64,000 nucleotides of DNA from DATGPD01 sp041398565 (GCA_041398565.1 JAWKUN010000003.1:1426001-1490000), one strand, 5' to 3'. Shown: positions 47,946 to 56,473, counted from the first letter of the stretch. Notes: generated by a model not told the origin, from the letters alone. Translations and numbers: made by a program.

Positions 47946-49489
47946 GCCTTGGCCTCGAGGCGTTCGAGACCGAGGTACGGATCGGCCATGCGGTCGAGAC
48001 TGACGCGCCAGCCGGACAGTTCGTCGTCGGCCATCCTCGTCGCGGGGTCGTCGCCCACCAAGGCGACGCCCAGGTGGGCGCGCGCGCCGAGGCGCTGGCG
48101 CAAGGCGCGCAACAGGTCGAGGACTTCCTTGGTCGGCTGGCTGCCCACCGCCAGAGCCAGAAGTACGCGTTGCGCTCCCGCCTGCGCCAAGGTGCGCGTC
48201 GCTTCGTCGTCCGCGGCCAGGCGGCTGCCGCCGACTTCCAGCACTCCGAGGGGCGGTTGCCCGGTCGCCGCGGCCACCCGGCGAGCGAGCTCGTCACGCG
48301 TCTGGCCGAGACGCCCCCAGCACAACAGCCACGTCGCCGCGCGCGCCACCCTGGTGGTGGCGGTACCCGGGTCGCACGCGGCCGCCCGGGCGTCCGGCGC
48401 CAGGCCGACCGTGGCTGGGCCAGGGCTGTGCCAGTGCGAACCCTGCTGCAGCATGCGCGCGAACAGTGCGCGGCAGCGATGGTCGTCGAACGGCACGCTC
48501 GCCAGCGCGCGGCGGGTTCGCCAGGCCCCGATGCCCCAGGCCAAGAGGCGGGGGCAGAGACCCCAGACCAGGAGCGCGACCACCAGGAAGGACCACCAGG
48601 CACCCGAGCGGCTCACTGCCTCGGCGAGCGAGCCGCCGCCGACGAACGCGCCGGGCATGCGCACCCATTGGCTCGCCTCGACGAGATGGAGCGACGGCAG
48701 GGCGTCGGGTAGCAACCAGGCCCAGGGCGCCGCGATGACGCGGCAGGCGGTGTGCACCTGTCCGGCCCCGACCTGTAGCGTCGTACTCCAGCCGAAGGCC
48801 AGGTCGGTGAACGAGACCAGCGCCAGGCAGGTGGCGAGCGCGCCCGCGTTGAACGCCACCGCCGCGCGCTGGGCCACTGCGAACGTGTACCACCGCTCGG
48901 CCGCGGCGTGCAGATCGAGCCGCGCCGACACGGCACCGAGGGTGCCTGCCACGGAGCCGCGCAGCCAGCGCGTGCGAGCCAGCCCGGCCACGGCGGCGCC
49001 CAGCAGCCCACGCTTGCCGTGCATGATTGCCCACAACAACAGCGCCAACAGGGCGATCTGGGTGACGACGAGCCCGAGAAGGAACCAGAAGACGTTGACG
49101 GGGTGTTTGCCGTCGTACTGCAAGGCGCCGCTGGCGGCGCCCGCGCCGAGCAAGAGCGCCACGCCGGTGACCACTGCGCCGGCGAGTCGCAGCGACCGCG
49201 CGCTGCCGCCGTCGGACGATGCGTCCCGGACGTGCTCGAGCCAGAGGCCGGCGAGGCGCTCGCGCAGTCCGCGGTCGTGCGTGAGGGCCTCGGCGACTTC
49301 GTTCGGATCGCGACCCAGAGCCGACAACGCATGTGCGCCCGCGGTCGCGTCGCGCGCTTCCAGCGTCGCTCCGTCGCCATGCATGGCGTCGCCGTCGCGA
49401 TGCAGTCGAACTTCGAAGTCGAGGAGCTGAGACAGGTCCAAGATGCGCCGGAGTGTATCGACCTCGGCGCCGTGCGCGAGCCTGCGCAC
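47942..49489 (-). CDS. DUF2868-family membrane protein
   Basis: 515 aa from a GTG at 49489. Five or so TM helices (GAVVTGVALLLGAGAASGAL, VFWFLLGLVVTQIALLALLL, ACRVIAAPWAWLL, WWSFLVVALLVWGLCPRLL) are joined by soluble parts, and a C-terminal domain of about 150 residues (AQRVLLALAVGSQPTKEVLD) lies in the cytoplasm. This is the partner type found before DUF3482 GTPases. The GTPase gene overlaps its stop by ATGA. The start is uncertain: the family N-terminus is weakly conserved, and an ATG at 49568 in another frame opens a plausible-looking stretch. The function is unknown. Confidence 0.82.
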   Translation of the reverse strand: MRRLAHGAEVDTLRRILDLSQLLDFEVRLHRDGDAMHGDGATLEARDATAGAHALSALGRDPNEVAEALTHDRGLRERLAGLWLEHVRDASSDGGSARSLRLAGAVVTGVALLLGAGAASGALQYDGKHPVNVFWFLLGLVVTQIALLALLLWAIMHGKRGLLGAAVAGLARTRWLRGSVAGTLGAVSARLDLHAAAERWYTFAVAQRAAVAFNAGALATCLALVSFTDLAFGWSTTLQVGAGQVHTACRVIAAPWAWLLPDALPSLHLVEASQWVRMPGAFVGGGSLAEAVSRSGAWWSFLVVALLVWGLCPRLLAWGIGAWRTRRALASVPFDDHRCRALFARMLQQGSHWHSPGPATVGLAPDARAAACDPGTATTRVARAATWLLCWGRLGQTRDELARRVAAATGQPPLGVLEVGGSRLAADDEATRTLAQAGAQRVLLALAVGSQPTKEVLDLLRALRQRLGARAHLGVALVGDDPATRMADDELSGWRVSLDRMADPYLGLERLEAKA

Positions 49490-49585
49490 GGCTGCGGGTC
49501 TCGCCCTCGCGCTGCGCCCGGTCGCTGCGGTGCTTCGGCTCGGGAAGCGGCGTCGACGCGGACGCCATGGGCCTGATGAAGGGGA

Positions 49586-49614
49586 TTGCTAGAGAAAGAT
49601 CATGCCGATATTCT
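49586..49614 (+). promoter_or_regulatory. Promoter of the Xre-RES module
   Basis: TTGCTA (49586-49591), 17 bp and TATTCT (49609-49614). The antitoxin ATG begins only five bases later (49619), with another in-frame ATG at 49625, so the transcript would be leaderless or nearly so. The site is also where an autoregulatory Xre protein would be expected to bind. Confidence 0.55.
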
Positions 49615-49618
49615 TGCC

Positions 49619-50011
49619 ATGGAAATGGTCCCTCCCGTTCGCGCACGTGCGGCCGCCGCGCGCCCCGACCCAGGCCTGGTGCTCGCCCGCGCCGTCCTTC
49701 GTGCCGCCGATCAGCTCGGCGTCCGGCAAGCGCAGCTGGCGCGCATCCTCGGAGTGAGCGAGGCGACGGTTTCACGCCTCGCCGCCGGTCGCAGCCTGTC
49801 GCCCGACTCGAAGGCCGGTGAGCTGGCACTGTTGTTCGTGCGCGTGTTTCGCAGTCTCGACGCTCTGTTCGGTGGGGCCACCGAGCAGGGACGTTCGTGG
49901 CTCGCGTCCGAGAACGCGCACCTGGGCGATGTGCCCGTCCGCATGCTGGAGTCGGCGGCCGGGCTCGTCGCGGTCGTCGACTACCTCGACGCCATGCGCG
50001 GCCGGAACTAG
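49619..50011 (+). CDS. Xre/MbcA/ParS-type antitoxin
   Basis: 130 aa from the ATG at 49619. Residues 15-65 form an Xre-like helix-turn-helix (AQLARILGVSEATVSRLAAG). The C-terminus (about 85-130) matches the DUF2384 toxin-binding domain (GRSWLASENAHLGDVPVRML, VVDYLDAMRGRN). It should bind its own promoter and the RES toxin, blocking its active site. It lies just upstream of the toxin gene, whose GTG is 2 bp after its stop, the normal order for this module. Confidence 0.88.
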   Translation: MEMVPPVRARAAAARPDPGLVLARAVLRAADQLGVRQAQLARILGVSEATVSRLAAGRSLSPDSKAGELALLFVRVFRSLDALFGGATEQGRSWLASENAHLGDVPVRMLESAAGLVAVVDYLDAMRGRN

Positions 50012-50013
50012 AG

Positions 50014-50754
50014 GTGTTGGCTGCCACCGTCCAGGACCTCGTCGAGCTGAGAGCGACGGCGTTCCGCATTGTCGAGGCGCAGCATCGGGTGGCGACCCTA
50101 AAGCTGGTGGACACGGCCGCCGAGCACGAGTTGCTCGAGGATCTCATCGAGCAGAGCAAACCCGAGCGCGTGCACACCGACCTTCGCGGGCTGCACTACC
50201 TCCTCGCCACGCCGTTCCGCTACCCACCGCTGCGCCACGGCTCGCGCTACGGTCGCCGGGACGAACGCGGCCTGTTCTACGGGTCGGAGACCGTGCCGGT
50301 GGCTCTGGCGGAGGCCGCCTACTACCGGCTTCTCTTCCTCGCCGGGACGGCGGCGCCCATCGAGCACACCGTTTCCGAGCACACCGTGTTCAGTGTGGCG
50401 ATCACCACCGAGCGTGGCGTCGACCTGACCGCCGGTCGGTTTCGCCTGCAGCGAGCTGTGCTGGCCTCCCCGGTGGACTACGGGGCCACGCAAGCGCTCG
50501 GCAGCAGCATGCGCACCCTGGGCGTCGAGGCCTTCCGCTCGCCGTCGGCTCGCGCCCGCGGCGGCGTCAACCTCGGCGTGTTCTCACCGTCGGTGTTCGG
50601 TAGCCGGCAGCCGCGTGGCCTGCAGACGTGGCACTGCACCACGACACGTCAGCGGGTCGTGTTCGTTCGTCGCGATGTGCTGCGGCACGAGGAGATCGAG
50701 TTCGGACTCGACGGCTTCCTCGTCGACGGTCGACTGCCGGCGCCCGCGGTGTGA
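50014..50754 (+). CDS. RES-domain toxin
   Basis: 246 aa from the GTG at 50014; a TTG follows directly. The RES fold signature is seen in PFRYPPLRHGSRYGRRDERG and LFYGSETVPVALAEAAYYR, which carry the Arg, Glu and Ser that give the family its name. The C-terminal part (ARGGVNLGVFSPSVFGSRQP) completes the fold. Known RES toxins degrade NAD+ or ADP-ribosylate the enzyme Prs, halting growth. About 70 residues precede the RES core, longer than in minimal toxins. It forms a two-gene module with the antitoxin. Confidence 0.87.
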   Translation: MLAATVQDLVELRATAFRIVEAQHRVATLKLVDTAAEHELLEDLIEQSKPERVHTDLRGLHYLLATPFRYPPLRHGSRYGRRDERGLFYGSETVPVALAEAAYYRLLFLAGTAAPIEHTVSEHTVFSVAITTERGVDLTAGRFRLQRAVLASPVDYGATQALGSSMRTLGVEAFRSPSARARGGVNLGVFSPSVFGSRQPRGLQTWHCTTTRQRVVFVRRDVLRHEEIEFGLDGFLVDGRLPAPAV

Positions 50755-50771
50755 GTTCATGGGCGGCCCGG

Positions 50772-51632
50772 CTAGCGTGCCGCGAACGCTCCTGCCACGA
50801 TCAGGCCGCACCCGAGCCAGGTGTTGATCGCGGGGGTCTCACCGAAGAGCAGCAGGCCGAGAGCCGCCGCGAACACGATCTGCAGGTAGCCGATGGTCAT
50901 GGCCTGACCTGCCGGCAACAGCTTGAGGCCCCGCGTCAGCTGGACTTGGCCGACCTGGGTGAACACTCCAACCAGGGCCAACCAGAGCCACTCGATGCCC
51001 CGCGGCCACACGAAGTCGTGCATCACCCAGGGTAGGGCGGCCGGAACCGCCACCAGGGGGAAGTAGAACACGATGACCAGCGGGTCTTCGCTGCGCGCCA
51101 GGCGGCGAACGGTGACGTAGGCCGCGGCGCTGAAGAGCGCGCCGCCGAACGCGATCGCCACGGCGAGAGGGGCGAGGGCGTGCTCGCCCCCGACCGAGGG
51201 GCGAGCGACCAGAAGTGTGCCGCCGAGCCCACACATCAGGCCGACGATGACGCCGAGTCCGCTGCGTTCCCCGAGCACGAGGGCGGCGAGAGCTGCCGTG
51301 AGGATCGGGTTGGTGAAATGGATGACCGTGGCCTCGGCGAGCGGCAGGTGGGTGACCGCGTAGTAGAAGCAGCACAGGCCGCCGAAACCGAAGACGCCGC
51401 GCAGGAGCAGGAGCGATCGTGCATGGCCCCAGGGCGACACTCTGCGCCGGCGCAGGAGGAGCCAGCTCAGTAGCAGGCTGATGCAGGCGCGCGCCATCAC
51501 GATCTCGCTGGTGGGCAGCGATCGGCCGGCGAGCTTGACGAAGGCGGCCATGAGGCCGAAGCCGAGCGCGCTGGCGACGAGGTGCAAGCGACCGCGCGCG
51601 CGCAGCGGGTCACGGGGCGGTGTTCGCAGCAC
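50772..51632 (-). CDS. EamA-family (DMT) transporter
   Basis: 286 aa with ten hydrophobic helices in two homologous halves of five, the drug/metabolite transporter fold. Features include LVASALGFGLMAAFVKLAGR, RGVFGFGGLCCFYYAVTHLP, TNPILTAALAALVLGE and, in the second half, VGVFTQVGQVQLTRGLKLLP, IVFAAALGLLLFGETP. Many such proteins export metabolites, and the substrate is not evident. The start is the GTG at 51632. It is convergent with the RES toxin gene and divergent from the sulfatase gene. Confidence 0.88.
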   Translation of the reverse strand: MLRTPPRDPLRARGRLHLVASALGFGLMAAFVKLAGRSLPTSEIVMARACISLLLSWLLLRRRRVSPWGHARSLLLLRGVFGFGGLCCFYYAVTHLPLAEATVIHFTNPILTAALAALVLGERSGLGVIVGLMCGLGGTLLVARPSVGGEHALAPLAVAIAFGGALFSAAAYVTVRRLARSEDPLVIVFYFPLVAVPAALPWVMHDFVWPRGIEWLWLALVGVFTQVGQVQLTRGLKLLPAGQAMTIGYLQIVFAAALGLLLFGETPAINTWLGCGLIVAGAFAAR

Positions 51633-51690
51633 GGCTGAATCGAGTGGTGGACGGACGATGGAGGTCGCCCAGGCATCGCACCGGCCTTGC

Positions 51691-51716
51691 GGTGGTCGGA
51701 GTCGGACTCCACCACC
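51691..51716. other. Inverted repeat between divergent transporter and sulfatase genes
   Basis: GGTGG and GGAGTC pair with GACTCC and CCACC, with a two-base and a one-base offset on either side. It lies between the DMT transporter and the sulfatase. It may be an operator or a structural element; no regulator gene is adjacent. Confidence 0.4.
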
Positions 51717-51900
51717 GAACGCTCGGTCGGCGCGCGGTTGTCCTGCGTGTCCGGCGCCGGAGTCTAGCCCGTGTGGTGGATGGAGCGCGCACGCGAGTGC
51801 GTCGAACTCGAGCGCGCGGTCGCCCGTCGACCGGGCCAGGCAGCGCCGCCATCGGTCGCCGCACGCGCCGGTGGCTCGCGGAGCCGCCGGCGGTCGACTC

Positions 51901-51906
51901 TATACT
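51901..51906 (+). promoter_or_regulatory. -10 element of sulfatase gene, apparently leaderless
   Basis: TATACT ends seven bases before the ATG at 51914, so transcription would begin at the start codon. No good -35 hexamer is present (GCGGAG at the expected place), so an activator or extended element may be involved. Confidence 0.5.
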
Positions 51907-51913
51907 CGCCCGG

Positions 51914-53320
51914 ATGTTGCACGACCTGCTCGCCCGTCCGGGCCGCTCGACTGGACCGTTCTCTTGGGCCAGCGCCGTCTTGCTCGGGTGGGGGGCCGGC
52001 GTCGCGGCTCAGGCGCCTGGCGCGGAGCGGCGTCCCAACGTCGTCGTGATCCTCTCCGACGACCAGGGTTGGGCCGACCTCTCTTGTCAGGGGCTGCGCG
52101 TAATCGACACGCCGAACATCGATCGCTTGGCTCGCGAAGGGGTGCGATGCACGCAGGCCTACTCCGGCCAGGCATTCTGCGCGCCGACCCGTGCCTCGTT
52201 GCTCAGCGGCTGCTATCCGCAGACGCTCGGTTTCGAGGACAACCCGCGCGAGAACGCTGCGGCCGATCTGAGCGACGGTCTCGAGCCCGACACGGTGCTG
52301 CTGCCGTCCCTGTTCCAGCAGGCTGGCTACGTCACCGGCGCCATCGGCAAGTGGCATCTCGGCCAGCACGATGCCCAGCACCCCAACCGCAAGGGCTTCA
52401 CCTTCTTCTTCGGCTTCCTCGGCGGCGGCCACAGCTACGTCAAGTCGGATCCGCCGCCGCCGACCGGCAAGAGCGTCGTCCCCGGGCGCGACTACCAGCA
52501 GCCCCTGCAGCGCAACGGCTCCCATGAGGCGTTCGCTGGCTACCTCACCGACAGGTTGTTCGCGGAGGCGTGCGCGTTCGTCGAGGCGCACGCCGCCGAA
52601 CCGTTCCTGCTGTACGTGGCACCCAACGCGGTGCACACGCCGCTGCAAGCCAAGCCCGAGGACCTCGAGGCGGTTGCGGCGGACGTGGGCAGCGCCAAGC
52701 GGCGTGCCAACCTGGCCATGCTGCGCGCTCTGGACGCCGGGGTCGGCGCCCTCCTCGACGACCTCGACCGCCTGAAGCTGCGCGATGACACGCTGGTGGT
52801 GTTCATGGGTGACAACGGAGGGCAGACGTTGTCGGGTGCCGACAACGGCGTCCTGCGCGGCCGCAAGGGGCAGATGTACGAGGGTGGAATCCGAGTGCCG
52901 ATGTTGTGGCGGTGGCCAGGTCGGCTTCCGGAGGCGGCGACCTACGAGCGGCCCGTGCACGGCATGGACGTCTTGCCCACGGCGTTGGCGGCGGCAGGCA
53001 TCGAACTGCCCCAGGACGTTCGGGTGGACGGTGTCGACCTGCGGCCGTTCTTGGCCGGGGAACGCGGCGATGCCGATGCCCATGCGGTCCTCTGCTGGCG
53101 CCGCCACGGCGATTGGCCGTGGGCAGTGCGCGCCGGCCACTGGAAGCTGCTCGTCCAACGCGAGGGCGTCGAGGAACTGTTCGACCTCACTCGCGATCCC
53201 AGCGAGCAGAGCGACCGCCGTGCGGAGGAGCCGGAGGTCGCCGCGCGCCTACGGTCCGCGTTCCTGGACTGGCAGAAGTCGGTGCGGGCGCCGCGCTGGC
53301 TCGTGCACGTCGATCGCTAG
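51914..53320 (+). CDS. Exported arylsulfatase-type sulfatase
   Basis: 468 aa from the ATG at 51914 with a signal peptide ending around GVAAQAPGAE. The metal ligands appear in NVVVILSDDQGWADLSCQG. The CAPTRASLLSGCYP motif contains the Cys that is converted to formylglycine (C-x-P-T-R). GAIGKWHLGQHDAQ, VAPNAVHTPLQ and VFMGDNGGQTL complete the active site. It should remove sulfate groups from sulfated glycans or lipids in the periplasm, as the many sulfatases of marine planctomycetes are thought to do. It is single-copy in this window. A formylglycine-generating enzyme is not seen here. Confidence 0.94.
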   Translation: MLHDLLARPGRSTGPFSWASAVLLGWGAGVAAQAPGAERRPNVVVILSDDQGWADLSCQGLRVIDTPNIDRLAREGVRCTQAYSGQAFCAPTRASLLSGCYPQTLGFEDNPRENAAADLSDGLEPDTVLLPSLFQQAGYVTGAIGKWHLGQHDAQHPNRKGFTFFFGFLGGGHSYVKSDPPPPTGKSVVPGRDYQQPLQRNGSHEAFAGYLTDRLFAEACAFVEAHAAEPFLLYVAPNAVHTPLQAKPEDLEAVAADVGSAKRRANLAMLRALDAGVGALLDDLDRLKLRDDTLVVFMGDNGGQTLSGADNGVLRGRKGQMYEGGIRVPMLWRWPGRLPEAATYERPVHGMDVLPTALAAAGIELPQDVRVDGVDLRPFLAGERGDADAHAVLCWRRHGDWPWAVRAGHWKLLVQREGVEELFDLTRDPSEQSDRRAEEPEVAARLRSAFLDWQKSVRAPRWLVHVDR

Positions 53321-53378
53321 CCGGCGCCAGCCGGGACGCGAACGGCCGAGCACCGGCAGCGCGGCGCTCGCGACGTGC

Positions 53379-54581
53379 CTAGTCGAAGTGCAGGCCCGCG
53401 GTGTTGCCCAACCGGATCTCGTTCGTCGAGCTCTTCAGCGTGGCGGACTGCGCAGCCAGGCTGCGGCCACGGAGGAACGCGAGGTTGGGGATGGCCAGGG
53501 TGAACTGCGTCTGGCCGTTCATGTTGTTGTGCGCCGGGAAGGGCAGGGTGACGAGGGTCGAGATGTCGATGCCCAGGCTGCCGAACGCGCCGATCGGCAG
53601 AGCGACCGGCAAGTGGCTGGCGCCGATGAGGAGGAACGAGAAGTAGATCTCGGAGCCGCTCGTCGGCGGGGTGTAGGCCTGGATGTCCATCGTGCCGCCG
53701 ACCGGGCCGCGACCTCCCGTGAACCAGTAGGTGTCGATCGCGAAGACGTGGTACACGCCGCTCGACTCGGCGTCGAAGAACCGGCCACCGATGAAGCCAC
53801 CGTTGTTGGTCCACGTCGCCGTGTCGTTCATCAGCACGGCCGGCGTCGTCGGATCGAAGTCCATCGACATGTAGTGGTCGTTGTCCGAACTCAGCACGTC
53901 GTGATGCGACACGCCGATGAGCTGGCCTGCGGGATCCAGGATCGGCGTCGGCGAGTTGGCGGTCGCGCCGGCGCGGGCGGCGTTGATGATCACCTGCGGC
54001 TGGCCGTTCAGCGACGCGTTCGACAGGTTGATCGGCGTCATCGCGATGTCGGTGCCGAGCACGTGCAGCAAGTAGGTTTGGCCGTTGTAGTCGGCGAGCG
54101 ACGGATCGTAGTAGGCCTGTCCGGGCAGGGCGGTGATCTGGCCGACGATGCTCCACGGCATGCCGACGGCGGCGCGGGAGGCCAGCCAGGGTTGGCCGGG
54201 CAGGCGATCGAACACCGCGTAGAGACCGGTGTGGTGGATCGTCAGGCCGAACTCGGTGCCCGTGGTGTTGAGGGCGGCCGCCTCGGTGTTCGGGGTGAAC
54301 GTGTCCGTCAGGACGTCGTAGCTGCCGCTCAAGAGGTCGCTTCCGCCGGCGCCGCCGAAGCCGGCTCCGAGCCCGGCCACCGTCAGTCCGCACAGGAACA
54401 CGTTGGGCGGATCGCTGGGTAGATGCACGAAGTGCACTTGCTGCACGTTGGTACCGGGCACGGCCGGGACGCTGAGCCCCGGGAGGGGGTTGGTCGTGGA
54501 CACCTGGTAGGGCGGCACGACGCCTTGCGCGCACAGCGGCGCGACGAGTAGCGAGAGCGTGGGGAGCAGGACCGTTCGCAT
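53379..54581 (-). CDS. Exported beta-rich protein with shared C-terminal module
   Basis: 400 aa from the ATG at 54581. The signal peptide is MRTVLLPTLSLLVAPLCAQG. The mature protein is rich in Gly, Asn and Asp and beta-structured, with stretches such as SDNDHYMSMDFDPTTPAVLM and DAESSGVYHVFAIDTYWF. The last 80 residues (IGAFGSLGIDISTLVTLPFP, then GQTQFTLAIP and SLAAQSATLK) have the layout of the module in the proteins at 33102, 40597 and 54652. No catalytic motif is recognised. It lies 70 bp after the next exported-protein gene on the same strand, with a strong hairpin between. Confidence 0.78.
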   Translation of the reverse strand: MRTVLLPTLSLLVAPLCAQGVVPPYQVSTTNPLPGLSVPAVPGTNVQQVHFVHLPSDPPNVFLCGLTVAGLGAGFGGAGGSDLLSGSYDVLTDTFTPNTEAAALNTTGTEFGLTIHHTGLYAVFDRLPGQPWLASRAAVGMPWSIVGQITALPGQAYYDPSLADYNGQTYLLHVLGTDIAMTPINLSNASLNGQPQVIINAARAGATANSPTPILDPAGQLIGVSHHDVLSSDNDHYMSMDFDPTTPAVLMNDTATWTNNGGFIGGRFFDAESSGVYHVFAIDTYWFTGGRGPVGGTMDIQAYTPPTSGSEIYFSFLLIGASHLPVALPIGAFGSLGIDISTLVTLPFPAHNNMNGQTQFTLAIPNLAFLRGRSLAAQSATLKSSTNEIRLGNTAGLHFD

Positions 54582-54620
54582 GATGATCTGGGACGAGTGG
54601 TCTGGGGACTGTCATGCCGC

Positions 54621-54639
54621 GGGGGAGACCATCTCCCCC
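54621..54639. terminator. Perfect hairpin between two exported-protein genes
   Basis: GGGGGAGA pairs with TCTCCCCC over a CCA loop, 12 bp after the stop of the gene ending at 54652 (minus strand). It has no T-run but is strong enough to attenuate or protect the transcript. The next gene starts 40 bp beyond it. Confidence 0.5.
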
Positions 54640-54651
54640 GGGCCACGACTG

Positions 54652-55782
54652 CTACGGCAGGTACTTGACGCCGGCGCGGTTCGACACACGGCCGGGCAGG
54701 GTGAACGCCGGGCCGACGGTGAATGCCTGGAAGTCCAGGATGCGGTTGATCGCCGGGCGGCAGTTGGTGCCCGGCGGGATCATCGGTACGACGCCTTCGC
54801 CCGTGGCGCTGAGCACGCCGCTGGCGACCGACGTCATCGCCGTCGGATTGAGGTAGAGGGCGCCGCTGTACAGCGGGGGCAGGACCAGGCCGGGACAGCC
54901 GAGCGAGGGGCCCAAGAACACGACGAACAAGCCGTTGGCGTTCGTCGGATCCAGCACGCGCGCCTGCAGGCCGTCGTTGCGGATGCCGGTCGCGCCCTGG
55001 CACTGCGGCCACAGGCCGCCCGGACCGGTGTCGATGTTCGTGTACGGCGCCGGCGCGGTCGAGAGGCAGTGGCCTGTGCCCACCAGAGTCGGATCGTCGT
55101 TGGCGGTGTTGAGTACGGCCGCGTCGAGCCCGAGGTAGAAGCGGTAGGTGCGGGGCGAGGTGGTCGGCTGTTGCGACATGCCGTTCAGGCACTCCCATGC
55201 GATGTTGGGAGCGTTGGGTGCAGGGTTGCTCGCCGTTGCCCCTTGCAGCAGGTAGTAGCTGCCCATGTGGAACGACTGGCCGTCGGTGGCGGGCCATCCG
55301 GCGTTGGCGATCACCTCGGCGCCCATGAAGAACGTGTTGCACAGCGGCACGGCGGTCGATGGCGTCGCCAGCGTGTTCGTGATCAGCCACGCGGTCGGCG
55401 TGTTGCCGCCACCGGGCGTCGACAGGCCCGTGAGCTGCATCAGAGTGGCGTTGCAGTCGGGCCCGGGGGGCGGGTTGGCCTCGCCCCGGATCTCCATGTT
55501 GTAGGTCTCGATCGTCGTCGCGTTCTGATCCTGGGTGAGGTAGTGGAAGTTGTAGAAGAGCGTGCCGGCCCCGGTGCCGTCGTGGCCCACTCCCGAGAAG
55601 TGCTGGCCTGGCACCTCGATCAGGATGCTGCCGGCGTTGGTGCCGAGCGTGCCGCGGGACGTGAAGTTGGTGCACGTGCCGTTGAGACCGGACGGATTGA
55701 TGGCGACGATGCCGAACTCGGTTCTTGCTTGAGCGGCGGCGGCGCCGGCGAGTACGAATGCGACGAGCGCGAGACGGTGCAT
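54652..55782 (-). CDS. Exported Cys-rich beta protein with shared C-terminal module
   Basis: 376 aa from the ATG at 55782 (RBS-like GAGG upstream). The signal peptide is LALVAFVLAGAAAAQ. About ten Cys residues in the mature part suggest disulfides (GTCTNF, PDCNATL, PLCNTF, WECLNG, GHCLST, PQCQGA, NCRPAI), unusual among its neighbours. The C-terminal 85 residues (FLGPSLGCPGLVLPPLYSGA, then ILDFQAFTVGPAF) are laid out like the C-termini of the proteins at 33102, 40597 and 53379. The function is unknown; a secreted or surface role is likely. Confidence 0.78.
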   Translation of the reverse strand: MHRLALVAFVLAGAAAAQARTEFGIVAINPSGLNGTCTNFTSRGTLGTNAGSILIEVPGQHFSGVGHDGTGAGTLFYNFHYLTQDQNATTIETYNMEIRGEANPPPGPDCNATLMQLTGLSTPGGGNTPTAWLITNTLATPSTAVPLCNTFFMGAEVIANAGWPATDGQSFHMGSYYLLQGATASNPAPNAPNIAWECLNGMSQQPTTSPRTYRFYLGLDAAVLNTANDDPTLVGTGHCLSTAPAPYTNIDTGPGGLWPQCQGATGIRNDGLQARVLDPTNANGLFVVFLGPSLGCPGLVLPPLYSGALYLNPTAMTSVASGVLSATGEGVVPMIPPGTNCRPAINRILDFQAFTVGPAFTLPGRVSNRAGVKYLP

Positions 55783-55885
55783 GTGTGTTCCTCGAGGAGA
55801 AGGTGAACGGGGCCAAGGGGGCCTAGACCCGGTGGCAAGCTAGCTTCGCGCGCGGCAGGTGGTCAATCAGGGTAGAACCGAGGGC

Positions 55886-55911
55886 GACCGTTCGGTGGGA
55901 CCGTTCGGTGG
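55886..55911. repeat. Two tandem 13-bp direct repeats
   Basis: GACCGTTCGGTGG occurs at 55886-55898 and again at 55899-55911, each with an internal ACCG/CGGT dyad. They lie about 70 bp before the small exported protein gene at 55979. They could be regulator half-sites or simple replication slippage. Confidence 0.55.
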
Positions 55912-55978
55912 GGCGAACCGCCAGTTCCTGTTGGTCGCGTCTCTGGTTGCGGCCCCGGCCGCATGGGAACGCGCTAGC

Positions 55979-56473
55979 ATGATCGCTTCCATGCGCCGGA
56001 CGTTCCTTGTCGGTGTTGCGGCGGTCGCCGCCTGCGCGGTAGTCGGGTTCTGGCCTGGGTCCAGCGCGAGCGAGGCGGGAGCGGCCGAGCCAGCGTCACC
56101 AACGCCGCTGGAGCAGGACCGCCGGCCTGGCGAGGTCGAGCCGCTCACCTACGAGGCGCCGCGCCACACGAAGACGCCGTCTTCGCTGGAACGCCCTCGC
56201 ATGTTGGAGCTGCCGAATGGCGAGTTCGTGCCCGCCCTCAATGGTGTCCGAGGTGCGCCGCCCATGGAGTGGCCTGCCGACCGGCCGTTCTCGCCGATCA
56301 TCGGCCGCGTGCGCACCACCGAGCTCGAGTGGTACGTGCACGCCGACGGCACGCGCTCCACCACGCAGATGTCGTTCCGAACCGACCTGAGCCGCTTCGA
56401 CGCGGTCACCACCTTGGCGAACCCCGCGCCTCTGGGGCAGATTCCTGCCGCCGAGGGGGGGGAATCCCGCTAG
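55979..56473 (+). CDS. Small exported or membrane-anchored protein, unknown
   Basis: 164 aa from the ATG at 55979; an ATG at 55991 gives a cleaner signal anchor (MRRTFLVGVAAVAACAVVGF). After the hydrophobic N-terminus the protein is hydrophilic and Pro/Glu-rich, probably partly disordered, with no recognised motif. A segment with FSPIIGRVRTTELEWYVHAD could be beta-structured. The frame is open upstream to 55859, but that part has no coding character. It lies 184 bp before the radical SAM gene on the same strand; a shared operon is possible. Confidence 0.55.
   Translation: MIASMRRTFLVGVAAVAACAVVGFWPGSSASEAGAAEPASPTPLEQDRRPGEVEPLTYEAPRHTKTPSSLERPRMLELPNGEFVPALNGVRGAPPMEWPADRPFSPIIGRVRTTELEWYVHADGTRSTTQMSFRTDLSRFDAVTTLANPAPLGQIPAAEGGESR

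Noticed and set aside
49489..49568. A frameshift in the DUF2868 gene joining an upstream ATG-initiated stretch at 49568
   Set aside because: The upstream stretch looks plausible as a protein start, but the family N-terminus is poorly conserved and a single GTG start gives an intact gene. Sequence comparison is needed before claiming an error.
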